Assembly: GCF_014898055.3 (NCBI RefSeq)
Contig: NW_023603184.1
Span: 120,022,615-120,086,614 of the forward strand
Reading direction: 5' to 3'
DNA from: Talpa occidentalis
Lineage: Eukaryota > Chordata > Mammalia > Eulipotyphla > Talpidae
Length of the DNA: 64,000 nt
Shown here: one piece after another, positions 38,625 through 49,894 of the stretch
How the letters are laid out: every line of letters starts with the position of its first letter
Position numbering within the stretch: the stretch's first letter is position 1
Notes under the pieces: generated by a model
Database searches by the model: none
The model's input: only the letters and a program-made list of their open reading frames with translations
What the model was told of the DNA's origin: nothing
Translations under genes and position numbers: made by a program

Positions 38625-39522
38625 CACCTGGCTGTGGTGCCAGGGTATAAAATGAAAGTAATAATCTAAGGAGACTCCATGGTGAGCAATGGAAAGACTA
38701 GAAAATCTATGGGAAAGCCTTGTAGCCTGAGCTAATGAAACAAATGGGTGGGAATATAAAATAAGGGAAATCAGCCCTCATCTAGTGAGAAATGCACCAG
38801 CAATGAAAGATAACACAAATTTTCCCATTCTCCAGTACTACTAATGCCGGAACTTCTGAATCCTAGAACAAGTTTAACTTGGAAGTTCTGTAGTCACTAA
38901 GGAGCAATTAGTCATGGGAATGTGTAATAACCTAGTTCTGTCTTCCCTAGTGATTACTGGTGATAGCACCCAATGGCCTTGTGGGTGTAGAAAGGGTGTC
39001 GTACCTCTTTCATAAGATCAGAATTAAGAAAAAGCAGCAGTAATTATTATAACAGGCATTTGTTCTATCAATTGTAATTGTTATCAAGAGTTACTGAGTT
39101 CGACATAAGATCCCTAAAAATTAAGAGAAATGTCTTTGTTGTCTGGAAAGTTTGGGAATAGGTTGAAATAGAACCAAAGGAGATTTGTCACCCAAGTAGA
39201 ATTCTAAAGTAGAATTTTTAATAGAAATGAAAATTCAAAACTGAAGGGTTGGGCTTTTTCAAAATACCGATATAGACTAGCATGCATTTACATGATTACT
39301 GTAACAGTAGTAACTGGAGAGAGATAGCTAATATTTTATGTTATTGTTTTAAACTCACTTATAAACACTCTTATTTATAAAATGAATCTATATCCAAGGT
39401 GATGTAACTGAACCACCAGATCTTTTTGCTTGAATTCTCTTAGAAAGATTCTTAGCTACAGTCCTCCTCATCCAGAGACTTTCTACATCCTATACGATCA
39501 GGAGATGGTGCCTTGTCTGTTG
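38625..39522. other. intronic sequence, nothing recognised
   Basis: No gene or clear repeat between the L1 and the provirus. Confidence 0.45.
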
Positions 39523-39527
39523 GCCTC

Positions 39528-39968
39528 TGTAGGGTAAAGAAAATATCAGGCTTTTCTGCCCTTCCGCCATCAGGATAGATGATGGATCCTTGTCCTGAAT
39601 GCATGCCTGATGGCGGGCACCTGGAGTAGGGTGTGGGCATAGGTAGATGGGATTCAGCTGAGCTAAGACTGTGCTTTTAAGGGCGGCGTCACGGGGGGGA
39701 CGCGAGCAGCCCCAGCCAGCAGCAGCAGAACCCGAAAGAGAAGCCGAGAAGCAGCAGAACGAACGCTAGAGAGCCCAGATAGAGTGAAGACTTGCTGGGG
39801 GCTGGGAGGCCTGCCAGCCTCCCAGTCCCCAGCCAGCACCCCTGCCTGCCATATGCCTGGTGAACCCCAAATAAAAAACCTGCAAAACTACTGAGGACTC
39901 TGACTCCTCCTTTACCCGATCTGCATGGGATCAGAAAACCTGCCTTGTGCCCTGTCCTGCCCCTTACA
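39528..39968 (+). repeat. 5' LTR of the provirus (441 bp)
   Basis: Begins TGTAGGGTAAAG and ends CCCCTTACA. It has a TTTTAA box near 39675, a GC/CpG-rich stretch after it, and AATAAA near 39870. Its first 271 bases are identical to the 3' LTR. The rest differs by a 15-bp net length change and about a dozen substitutions. Confidence 0.95.
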
Positions 39969-39970
39969 AT

Positions 39971-39988
39971 TGGCGTAAGTCGGCAAGA
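39971..39988 (+). other. primer binding site, tRNA-Ser-like
   Basis: TGGCGTAAGTCGGCAAGA starts two bases after the LTR end. From memory, the complement of the tRNA-Ser(AGA) 3' end is TGGCGTAGTCGGCAGG; the match needs one extra A and one substitution. Confidence 0.6.
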
Positions 39989-40145
39989 TCCATGCAGACG
40001 GGTATTGGAGCCCTCCGAAGACCTGGAGGGACTAAGGGGTAACTGTGTTTACCTGTGAGGACGCTGGAGGTGTCAGCGCGGCACAGAAGATGGATACGGT
40101 CCGGGAGCTGCAGGACGGGACCTGGCATGAAGGAGACGCCCAAGA

Positions 40146-40207
40146 GGACCAGCCAACGACACTGGAAAGGACCAGCCAACGACACCGGAAAGGACCAGCC
40201 AATGACC
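40146..40207 (+). repeat. 23-bp tandem repeat in the provirus leader
   Basis: GGACCAGCCAACGACACYGG plus AAA occurs twice in full (40146-40168, 40169-40191) and then partly (40192-40207). Confidence 0.93.
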
Positions 40208-41133
40208 CCTGAGGCAGCAGGCCATTGCTGAAGCAGGGAGAGGCCAATGGACTGATAGACTGATGAACTGATGATTTTGGACTGACAATCCCGCCAGAAG
40301 GCGGAGGACCTTAGCAGGTTATGTTTATTTTTTGAGAATCTGGGGGTGGCCAGTGGGCCTAGATGGCCAAAAGCAGCCTGTGTATGCCCAGTGGCCAGGT
40401 GGAGGAGAAAAGCCAACTAAGGTGGCAAAAGCTGGTACTGATGCTAAGTTGAGAAGCCCTAAAGCGGCTGTTAAGCAGCCTGGGTATGCTGAAGCCCTGT
40501 GAGTCTCGTAAAATCACCTATGGGTGATGCCCTGCTCATTCTTGAGTGAGGGTGAGGAGCTGAGGAGCCCGTCCTTGGGGGACGGGTGGGGAATGTGGCT
40601 TGGGGTGGAGCCCAAGCCAAATGCAAAGTTTGGATCCCCAACCCATGTGCTGGTGCAGTGGGTTGGCTTGAGAGCAGGGGTCTGTGAGTCGCATGGGTGG
40701 CCATGAAGGCCGAGTGTTGGAGCGACTGCAGACAGAAACCCTGAGGGTTGGCGATTACCCCCAACAGAATAAAATTGCCAATCCCAGAGCTAGTGCATCC
40801 TGGGGGTGGATGCTGTGTGTGCCTTGTAGCCGAGACTACAGCCAGAGAAGGCCAGGAAGCCTGACGGCTCCTGGTGTGTTATAGCAGATGCCGTGTGTGA
40901 TTTCCCCTCCCTCGTATGAGCAGTGCCTTCGGCAGCAGATTTGGTGGCTCATCTGCTGGTACCAATAATTGTCTTTTGCACTTGGTTGGTGCCCTGCCTG
41001 GACTTATTTGTGTTCTGTTGTATTTTGTTATATTGTATTTTGTTATATTGTGATGTATTTGCTTTTGTGGGCCATGGCTGCATTGTTTGTTTAGAAAATT
41101 GTATATGTATGTATAGACTGTATGGCAGAAAAC

Positions 41134-41148
41134 CCTGAGGGGGTGGAC
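41134..41148 (+). other. polypurine tract before the 3' LTR
   Basis: CCTGAGGGGGTGGAC immediately precedes TGTAGGG, the position and composition expected of the plus-strand primer. Confidence 0.7.
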
Positions 41149-41574
41149 TGTAGGGTAAAGAAAATATCAGGCTTTTCTGCCCTTCCGCCATCAGGATAGA
41201 TGATGGATCCTTGTCCTGAATGCATGCCTGATGGCGGGCACCTGGAGTAGGGTGTGGGCATAGGTAGATGGGATTCAGCTGAGCTAAGACTGTGCTTTTA
41301 AGGGCGGCGTCACGGGGGGGACGCGAGCAGCCCCAGCCAGCAGCAGCAGAACCCGAAAGAGAAGCCGAGAAGCAGCAGAACGAACGCTAGAGAGCCCAGA
41401 TAGAGTGAAGACTTGCTGGCAGGCCTCCCAGCCCCCCAGCCAGCACCCCTACCTGTCATATGCCTGGTGAACCCCAAATAAAAAACCTGCAAAACTACTG
41501 AGGACTCTGACTCCTCCTTTACCCGGTCTGCATGGGATCAGAGAACCTGCACCGTGTCCAGTCCTGACCTTACA
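41149..41574 (+). repeat. 3' LTR of the provirus (426 bp)
   Basis: Same structure as the 5' LTR. It is shorter between 41420 and 41460 and differs in its last 55 bases. Confidence 0.95.
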
Positions 41575-41579
41575 GCCTC

Positions 41580-43887
41580 CAACCCTGAAAATCTATGGTG
41601 GCAACAGAAGCACTAGCAATATTTATTATCTGCACTTTATTTTGATACAAAAAATAAAATCAGACTGTGTTGGAAGCTTCATATAAAATTGAGAGTAAGA
41701 GCTATTTTAAGCTACTTCCCCATCCTCCCTCCTCCACCTGTGAAGAGTCAGGTTCTTTCATGCTACTTTTAAATCCATCGCTAATCTTTTTTTGCAGGGG
41801 GAAGGAGTGAGAAGGCGCAACTCTTTGACCCATACTTCTAAAGAGGGATGCATTACATTTGCCACTCACTTTGGGGGCCATTATCATCTCTATCATCCCA
41901 ATTTCATTTTGGATCTTTCAAAATGAAACATTAAGAAAATAGCACCTAAGAAAGCATCTGCTGCCACTTTATCAACAGCTGTTATTGCCTTATCTTAATT
42001 CCCATTTCAGGACTTTTAAACAGACCTGAGACTTCTAATTTGCAAATCTCCTAATTATATAGCAGGAGGAAAATTTAGTGTAGATCTCTAGCAGGGCCAG
42101 GAGTTAGAATTACAAACTAAGTTTCACTAGTGTTGTTGTTGTGTTTGTTTTGTTTTATTTTATTAACCATGAAGATTCCACCAAAATTAAAGCAGGCCCT
42201 ATTTTGCTTCAAGATATCAAATGACAGGTTTTTGATGACTAAGTTTAGGTATTCAATCCTCTTTCCATTACAAAACTACCTAACAAGCAAGAAATGAAAA
42301 AGTCAAAGGAAAACCTAAAGTATAATTCCCAGGATTTTACAAACAGGAGGCAAAAACTCAGCCTGCAATGATCTCATTAGCTATGCTTAAACCCAGAAGA
42401 ATTCAGGGAAAGCAGAAGATTAGTGCCGTGACAATTATTTTATGTGCATGTTAGGAAAGAGGATGATAAGCCTCCAAAATTGGACAAGATTACATGTTTG
42501 TGAAACATTTGCTTAAAGAAAGGAATGGTAACACACATACTTGCCTGTAATCCCAGTGTTATATCCACACTTGAATGGAGGGTCAACAACCCAAAGCTCA
42601 GCTTGAAGAGTAAACCTGTTTTATTTCTTACCAACAAATGAAAGTATTTGGCAGTAATTTTTTAAAGCAGATGGATCAGGATATTTTGGGAAATGCTAAG
42701 GGGCTGTTTTTCCATTGCTTTTTAAAATCTCAAGTTACAAAATAAAATTTTGGAAAATCTAGCCTTTCAAATTCAGCAGGGTTTATTAAAGGCAACAGGC
42801 TTTAACTTTCTTATCTAGTCTATCTGTGAAGCATACCTTTACGAATCCAAATTCAAATAATCAAAATAACACTGGATACAATGTCTTTATTTTCTCAGAA
42901 TAAGAATAGATTAGCAAATAACAATAAGCCCAATATGAGCCCTTAAATTCACAATTTCTTCTACTGCTTTTAAAAGTTAATTTTACTTTAGGGAATTTGA
43001 TGTGTCCATGATAAAGACTGGAATTAAATCTTTATCATTTCTTCTTTATGATAACCCAAACCAAATACCTGTGCTTGTCTTAAGCTCAAATGAACTAAAC
43101 TCAAATTTCCCAAATATGGCCAAGCAAACCCTTGGTCATTCTAACTGACCACAGATCCAATAGGCCATTAACTATAAATGAAGTTTCACTTTTTCTTGTT
43201 TTATATTGTGTTAGCCTTGTATAATTCCACTGGATATGCAAACAAAAATTATTCCTCATTCTTTGGCTCTTCCCTTAAGTCAGTCATCTGGCCAATATTT
43301 CTTGAACATGTGCTATGCATGGAGTCCTTCAAAGTACTGCTTACATGGTCCAAGTAAATAACTACAAATCTTCACTCAGATCCAATCTCATAACCTCTTA
43401 ATTAGCTCTAACATAGAAGTCTGTACAATTATTTTTATAAGAACAAGAAAATTAGTCCAAAGGCTAAGAATTTGCTACATACTAAAAGAACTAAATGATC
43501 AAGGATAAATGACCCCACCTCCACACTCTCCAAGAGGTAGACAGTGAGGGGAACCATATTATTCAAATATATTCATATTTGGTTTCTGAGATTGGGATAA
43601 CAAATTGGCAAGTGGGGCATCACTTTAAGTGGGTGTGCAGAGTTAGCTCCCACCAGCTCATCAGTAGCTGACTGTGTGCTTCTCTTCCCAGCCTACAGTG
43701 ATTCCATGTGGGCAGCTTGAGGTAAGGATTGAGGAAAATATTTATACCTCAGTGACTTTCCTATAAATATTCCCCTCTCCAAAGAGTTATCCAAATCTAA
43801 TCTTTCCCTGGCTTCAAATGGTAGGAGTTTAGCTATCTAGTAAGGGTTACTCTTAGATTAAGAAAATACCACTTGTAAGAAACATTA
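41580..43887. other. intronic sequence, nothing recognised
   Basis: Mixed AT-rich sequence. No gene or repeat with clear boundaries was seen. Confidence 0.45.
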
Positions 43888-43899
43888 AGAACTTATAAG

Positions 43900-44190
43900 C
43901 GCAGGGCCTCCCTGGTGGCGCAGAGGTTGAACGCAGGGTTGTGAAGCTGCCCGCAGCCTCTGCAGCGCCAGTTTGATTCCCGGCTGCTCCCCGGCCACCA
44001 GAGGAGGGTCCCGCATGGCGCGCAGACCTCTCCTGCCGCCTGCTGCTCCCCTCAGCAGTGTACTTCGGTCCTTCTGCCTGCTCTGCTCCCTGCTCTGCCT
44101 CTGGTGAATTCTCTCACCCTCCCACGCTTCTGACTGTACCCAGTGCTTGCATAAATAAATAAATAAATCTTTAAAAAAAAAAAAAAAAAA
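43900..44190 (+). mobile_element. tRNA-derived SINE, type I, full length
   Basis: Starts near GGGCCTCCCTGGTGGCGCAG and ends in (AAAT)n plus a long A-run. The duplication AGAACTTATAAG / AGAACTTGTAAG (43888-43899, 44191-44202) has one mismatch. Confidence 0.95.
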
Positions 44191-44202
44191 AGAACTTGTA
44201 AG

Positions 44203-45724
44203 AACAGAAAACTGTAACATCTCCAACCCTCAAAGTATTCAGAGACAAGACACAGGCAAAGCAATCAGGAGCAGGAACACAAAATACAACCGAAGTTGAG
44301 TAGGTGGACGGACAGCAGAAATCCAAATCATTTGAAAGGGTAAGAAAGAGCTCAGAGAAGGGGAAATAGACTGTAAAGAAGATCTTAATTGTAATGATTT
44401 TGGAAAGACTAGTGATAGTCTCTCCTGGTAGGATTACTAAGTGGGCAGAGGAAAAGAGGGTAAAAGGGTAATGTGGGCCAGAAATAGATTTGGGGCCAGT
44501 ATGGGGAAACCTGGAATGATGGACAGAGGGAGCTACTGAAGTTCTGTGAAGAGAGTGATAAAGAAGTATTTGAGGAATATTCTAACTTTGCTTAACTCCT
44601 TGTTTTCCTGATCTTTAACATCCTTCTGATTTCTAGTCAGACCATTAGACTAGAACTCAAATGGGTGCCATGCATCCTGGCACATCAACTGGCAACCCTG
44701 AGCCTCCTGATGGGACGTAACAAGCAAAGCTTATAAAGTTTTTGTTCAGGGTTCCCAAAGAAATTGTTTTACACAAATTTCAGCCTAGCCTTTGCCTTCT
44801 CTAAATTGTAGATTTTTGTAATTTAAACAAAGGTATTCCTCATCTTCAACAGTTAGAAAAACTATGCATATACATTCTTTAAGTTATCCACTTGGAATCC
44901 CCAATGTCTCTTTCCATAGAAAAATACTTTCACATTATCTCTGCCCCTCACAAATATTTCTACCACTACTACTCTTCTTAATCCTAATGTCTTAATACTA
45001 ATCTCTATAGACTCTGGAATCAGACTGCTTGGAATGGGATTGTGGGAAAGAGAGAAGAGGAGGAAGAGCAGCTGAGAATGTTCTCTGGGTCTTTTTACAG
45101 ATCCCATTAAATCCTCACCCTATTCCTTTGACGCAGGAAGACACTGAGGCTTAAAACACTACTACTACTGGATCTTGGCAATTCAAATTACTACAACATA
45201 GAAACAAGAAAAGGGAGTATATTTGCCTTGCTTCTGAGCAAAATCCTTTATGCTCCCTTTACCCAACTCCTATTTCCTCTTCTCACTAAATTTCATGCTC
45301 CCCTAGACTTCCCCTTACAGCCCCATCCAATCCAGGCCTGGTATACTTTAAGGGATCCATGTTACAAAATTATTTTCTCTTTTCTTGCTAAAACACTTCC
45401 ATTTCCTTATAAAATAGCAGATAGCCACGAAGTTTAATAATCATCAACAAATATACAAGTAGTAACCACTTTATTCTCCAAGTTGTTTCTTTAAAGAAGA
45501 ATGTTTACACCAGTTAGAGTAATTCAAATAACAACTCACTGGTAGTGCTTGGCTCATCCACAGGACTTCAAATTGTACGGTATATGTACAAGCATTATCA
45601 ATGCCCACCCTCTTCTAGGCATAAGTTACTTGAAAGGAAACTGGGGAAGGAGAAGCCCTTTCTGAGCAAGTCAACCTTGACTGGGATTCTGTTTTTGAAA
45701 GCAAAACTTCTCAAACTTAGTTTT
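44203..45724. other. intronic sequence with weak L2/MIR remnants
   Basis: L2-like antisense words occur near 44450-44600, and a possible MIR near 45000-45170. No gene was seen. Confidence 0.35.
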
Positions 45725-45740
45725 TAAAATCAACCTCTGG

Positions 45741-46034
45741 GGGCTTCCCCGGTGGCGCAGCGGTTGAGCGTTGGGTTGCGAAGCTGCCCACGGCCTCTGC
45801 TGTGCCGGTTCGATCCCCGGCTGCTCCCCGGCCACCGGAGGAGGGTCCCATATGGCGTGCAGACCTCTCCTGCCGTCCGCTGCTCCCCTCAGCAGTGTAC
45901 TTCGGTCCTTCTGCCTGCTCTGCTCCCCGCTCTGGCTCTGGTGAATTCTCTCACCCTCCCGTGCTTCTGACTGTACCCAGTGCATGTATAAACGAACAAA
46001 CAAACAAATAAATAAATAAATAAAAACATGCCCT

Positions 46035-46060
<26 letters not shown>
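45741..46060 (+). mobile_element. tRNA-derived SINE, type I, 'CATGTATAAAC' tail subtype
   Basis: Type I body whose tail reads GTGCATGTATAAACGAAC, then (AAAC)n(AAAT)n, ACATGCCCTA and A/TA-runs. Perfect 16-bp duplication TAAAATCAACCTCTGG at 45725-45740 and 46061-46076. Confidence 0.95.
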
Positions 46061-46066
<6 letters not shown>

Positions 46067-46075
46067 CAACCTCTG

Positions 46076-46348
46076 GGGCCTCCCTGGTGGCAAAAGGGGT
46101 TGAGCACAGCACTGTGAAGCTGTCCACAGCCTCTGCAGCACGAGTTCAATCCCTGGCCGGCCAGGGAGCTACCCACATGGTACAGCAGACCTCTCCTGCC
46201 TCACCCGCTGCTCTCCTCAGCAGTGTATTTCAGTCAGCCTGCCTGTTCTGTTCCCCGCTCTATCTTTGGTGAATCCTCTCACCTCTGGCCTGTACCCCAG
46301 TTCTTGTATGTATAAAATAAAATAAATCTTTAAAAAAAATAAAAAATA
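46076..46348 (+). mobile_element. tRNA-derived SINE, type II, adjacent to the previous SINE
   Basis: Type II body starting GGGCCTCCCTGGTGGCAAAA. Its left flank is the right duplication of the type I SINE. Its right flank AAATCAAATTCTG (46349-46361) matches AAATCAACCTCTG at 10 or 11 of 13. Confidence 0.92.
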
Positions 46349-46689
46349 AATCAAATTCTGAAACAGTAGGATTGGGGTGGAGCCTAAGAATTTTCATTTC
46401 TAATAAACTACCAAGTGACAGAGAAGTTGCCCCGCTACAGAGGACACTGTAAGTAGCACTGCTTAAAGCTATTTCACTTTTTCATGTGTTAACTTCCATA
46501 GCTACTAATTTTCTAAATGCAAGAAAGCATAAGGTATTTTGTTGTTTGTTTGTTTTCAAAATAACATTTGCAAATGTGCAAAACAATAACACTGGGAATT
46601 GGACTGGGAAAGGAAGGAATCAATGGCAGGATGGCATATACACATGATCTTTCTAGACAGCCTTTAAACGGCAAAATGTCTTTCAGCAG

Positions 46690-46942
46690 GGCCTCCCTGG
46701 TGGTGCAGGGGGTTAAGCGCCACTCTGTGAAGCAATATGCAGCCTCTGCAGAGAATTCGATCCCAGGCTGGCCAGGGAGAAACCCACATGGTGCAGAAGA
46801 CCGCTCCTGTCTCGCCTGCTGCTCCCCTCAGCAGTTTATTTCAGCCAGTCTGCCTGTTCTGTTCCCCACTCTGTCTCTGGTGAATCCTCTCACCCCCCTC
46901 ACCTCTGGCCAGTACCCCAGCTCTCGTATGCATAAATAAATC
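46690..46942 (+). mobile_element. tRNA-derived SINE, type II, almost tailless
   Basis: Body from GGCCTCCCTGGTGGTGCAGG to CGTATGCATAAATAAATC. There is no A-run before the duplication GTCTTTCAGCAG / GTCTTTCGGCAG (46678-46689, 46943-46954). Confidence 0.93.
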
Positions 46943-47228
46943 GTCTTTCGGCAGATTACTGACAGCATACTTACACTGTCATCTTTTTTCTCCTATTGGT
47001 TTACAACCTTGTTAGTGTTTTGAAAGTGTAGGACATCCTCCCTCAGGTGTAGTCACAGCAGCAGCAACCATATTCCTCCACCATCTTCCATTGTTGAGCT
47101 GTTATTTTACAATATAGGAGAAGCAAAAACGTTCTTAAAAGAAGAGAGGTGTGATATAATACCAATCAGAGATGGAATGAAGAGGAAAAATAAAGAAATG
47201 CTTTTTTTATATTGAAAGTAATTAAATC

Positions 47229-47548
47229 GGGCCTCCCCGGTGGCGCAGTGGTTGAGCGCTGGGTTGCGAAGCTGCCCGCGGCCTCTGCGGTGCCAGTTCG
47301 ATCCCCGGCTGCTCCCCGGCCACCGGAGGAGGGTCCCACATGGCGTGCAGACCTCTCCTGCCGCCCGCTGCTCCCCTCAGCAGTGTACTTCGGTCCTTCT
47401 GCCTGCTCTGCTCCCCGCTCTGGCTCTGGTGAATTCTCTCACCCTCCCGCGCTTCTGACTGTACCCAGTGCATGTATAAACAAAAACAAACAAACAAACC
47501 AGCAAACAAATAAATAAATAAAGCATGCCTCTATAAAAAAAAAAAAAA
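47229..47548 (+). mobile_element. tRNA-derived SINE, type I, 'CATGTATAAAC' tail subtype
   Basis: Well-preserved type I body. The tail reads GTGCATGTATAAACAAAAAC, then AAACCAGCAAACAAATAAAT and GCATGCCTCTATA plus an A-run. Perfect 14-bp duplication AAAGTAATTAAATC (47215-47228, 47549-47562). Confidence 0.96.
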
Positions 47549-47562
47549 AAAGTAATTAAATC

Positions 47563-48228
47563 ATTCCTTGGGGGGTATGTGTGTGCATGTGTGAATAAAT
47601 GTGAAAGGCCAGTTGAGAAAAATCAGTAGGAAGACTAGAAAGCTTAGTAAACTAAATGAGTAAGTGGCTTAGAGAAAATGAAATTTAAATAGCCAAGAAG
47701 TATATTATTAAAAGATATATTAAAACTATTCTGAGATTTTATTTCCCATTCATCCAATTGACAAAATATGGCCAGACAATAGCAAGGGTTAACAAGAATG
47801 AGTAGCATGGGGGGGGGGTTCATACACCATGTATAAAGGGGTAAACCAGCTGTGGACAAATACATCCTACATATATAGTGTTTTGTTAAATTTAAAACAT
47901 GCGAAACAATAACTCATTGTTTGGAACCCAAACAAGTCTATAGTCTCTCTGCAGGTAGAGGCAATGTTTCATTTTTCAAGGTGATATATAAAAACATTAG
48001 TGTCCTATGTTATACTCTTTTGTATGTCTTAAATACTTCATAATAAAATTTTAAGACCTTGACATAGTGAACAGCTAACCACATTCTCTTAATAGAGAAC
48101 TGCTAGTAACTGATTATGACCAGTTGTATTCAAGCTAAGTTTATGCTGATGTTTACAAAAACCCAACCCCTTCCTTCAAAAATATCAAACTAGGATTGGT
48201 GCCCTGAATAATATTTTGCTTTCTGAAT
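47563..48228. other. intronic sequence, nothing recognised
   Basis: Contains a G9 run near 47810. No gene was seen. Confidence 0.45.
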
Positions 48229-48449
48229 CAGTGGTCTAAAGTGGGGTGTACTGAGCTCAAAAAGAAAATACTAGAATTTTTTCCCATAAAATCCTTTCAT
48301 TTGCAGGCTTTATTTGTAGTATAATATACATAATAGAAACACACATAAGTTAATTTATATAAGTTCTTGTGCAGTGGTAAGTGCATGTCATTTGTAAATA
48401 AATTTTTTTTTTGATCAGAATCCAAGATCAAAAAGTTTAAAAACCACTG
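48229..48449. mobile_element. hAT-like MITE (about 221 bp)
   Basis: The ends form imperfect terminal inverted repeats: CAGTGGTCTAAAGTGG at the left, and the reverse complement of AAAGTTTAAAAACCACTG at the right, as in MER5/Charlie-type elements. The 8-bp flanks TTCTGAAT and TCTGAGAT are similar but offset by one base. No coding capacity. Confidence 0.6.
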
Positions 48450-49084
48450 TCTGAGATGACCATTAATTGATTTTAAAAACCACCTATCCAAGTACCTATA
48501 CCCAAATCCTACAGGTTAAAAATAGAGACTTTGGAAGAGGGTTGTATTTTTAAGAGAGAATTCATTAGTGAAAAATATCTCTGAACCAGATGATTAAAGC
48601 TGCAGTTTGAATACAGCCTATGTCTGCCAACTTTCTATAGATCAAATTTTACATCTGGCTTCAAGATAAAGGTTGATATAACTGCCAGCCATTGCAGCAC
48701 CAAGTCCAGATTTATTCATGTTGAATGTCTTATTTTAAAATGGAAAAATAAAAGGAAAGAACAGAGATCATTTGGAAAACCCACATGGGAACAGGCCACA
48801 GTCTAGGAAACTGAGTGCCACACTTTAATATGAATGCTAAATTAAAATTCTCCAACTGCTTCCAGCTATTGATATTCATTTTAGAACAAGCAGGACATAT
48901 TTAGAAAATGGCACATCACCAGAAAATGTGGGTGATGGTGTGGGATTTTGCCTAATACAATGCAGCTAGAGTCTTTTTAGAACCAACTGTAGGAGTCAAA
49001 AAAGAAAATCTGTTGCAAAAACTCTTTAGACTGGAGTGTAATCCTCTAACAAAATAAACCATATAAAATCAAGTCATATCATCT

Positions 49085-49148
49085 CACTAAATAACCGTTT
49101 CACTTGATCTTAGCCAAAAGGCCGAGAAGCGATCACTAAATAACTGTT
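49085..49148. repeat. target-site duplication pair around the U2 fragment
   Basis: The 15-bp direct repeats match at 14 positions and directly bracket the 33-nt insert. Confidence 0.9.
49101..49133 (-). pseudogene. RNU2 pseudogene: 3'-truncated, tailless U2 snRNA retropseudogene (33 nt)
   Basis: The minus strand from 49133 matches U2 snRNA nucleotides 1-33 (ATCGCTTCTCGGCCTTTTGG then CTAAGATCAAGTG) without a mismatch and then stops abruptly. No A-tail follows. Near-identical flanks CACTAAATAACCGTT (49085-49099) and CACTAAATAACTGTT (49134-49148) are a 15-bp target duplication with one mismatch, showing L1-type retroposition of a broken U2 5' end. It lacks the branch-site pairing and Sm regions and is not functional. 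Confidence 0.93.
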
Positions 49149-49894
49149 CAAAGAAGCTACATTTTAAAACAAACCCCCTGAACTTCAAGCTAACAAGTGC
49201 AGCAATAGCCAACTGAATTCATAATAAAAAGATATAGTTTAACTAAATATATAGTGTAGAATTTATACCTTTTAGTGAAAAAGAGATGACTCTTCACATA
49301 CATTGCTTATCAATTCAACACTGAGCAGACAATATAAGCAAGTGCACACACATCGGCCAGCTACCACAAAGGCTTGCAATTTGGCAGGAAAAGAAATAGA
49401 GGTGGGTGGATACTACAAATATCATTAAGCTATACATTGAGGGAAATTAATATATTTACTAGGATAGTGTGCAATTTACCTAACAATAATGTTCTCATGC
49501 CAAGCAAAAGAAAGCCCTCTCAAAGAGTCCTTCATATGCATTTGGAAGCTAGCTCAGGAAATTGCACTAAAGGTCAGACCTCAGGATTGACCTCCCGAGG
49601 TATCTCCCCCAATCCTGTACTAATAACCACTATCTGAGAGGTGCCAGAACTTCTCTGATTGTCCCAGTCTGGTTCACACATCCACCTCTAGCAATAGGAA
49701 GTGCATTTTCAAAAGATAAAGCAGGGACCTGCTACAGAAGAGGTTTTAGGTGAACCCATAGTTAATTTCAGGACTCTCTTTGCTCTGCTGTAGCTTCAAA
49801 TTCCCTCCCACATCTTCCCAACATAGGGCCAATTGTCCCTCACTATGTCTATCTAGCATCCAAGCTCTCAGCACATTTCCCTGACATAGGAAAA

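Larger units (their letters stand above)
39528..41574 (+). mobile_element. short, apparently non-autonomous LTR provirus
   Basis: Two LTRs (39528-39968 and 41149-41574), each TGTAGGG...TTACA, enclose 1180 bp. A 5-bp duplication GCCTC flanks it (39523-39527, 41575-41579). A tRNA-like primer site follows the left LTR and a purine-rich tract precedes the right one, so the orientation is plus. The interior has no gag, pol or env frame I can recognise and is far too short for them, so mobilisation must have relied on proteins from another element. A 5-bp duplication and a Ser-type primer site would be compatible with an ERV-L/S-like (class III) supplier, but this is inference. Confidence 0.9.

Noticed and set aside
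40200..40260. Possible CRISPR-like spacing from the 23-bp repeats
   Set aside because: The repeats are directly adjacent with no spacers, in a mammalian provirus.
39964..40416. 150-residue minus-strand open frame inside the provirus
   Set aside because: It is antisense to the element, spans the tandem repeat and LTR edge, and shows no retroviral or cellular domain. Overlapping frames on the same strand are equally open because of GC richness.
45671..46141. Long open frames over SINEs (also at 47212-47517, 62619-63025, 63428-63703)
   Set aside because: These repeat at every type I SINE in the same frames and reflect the GC-rich SINE body, not genes.
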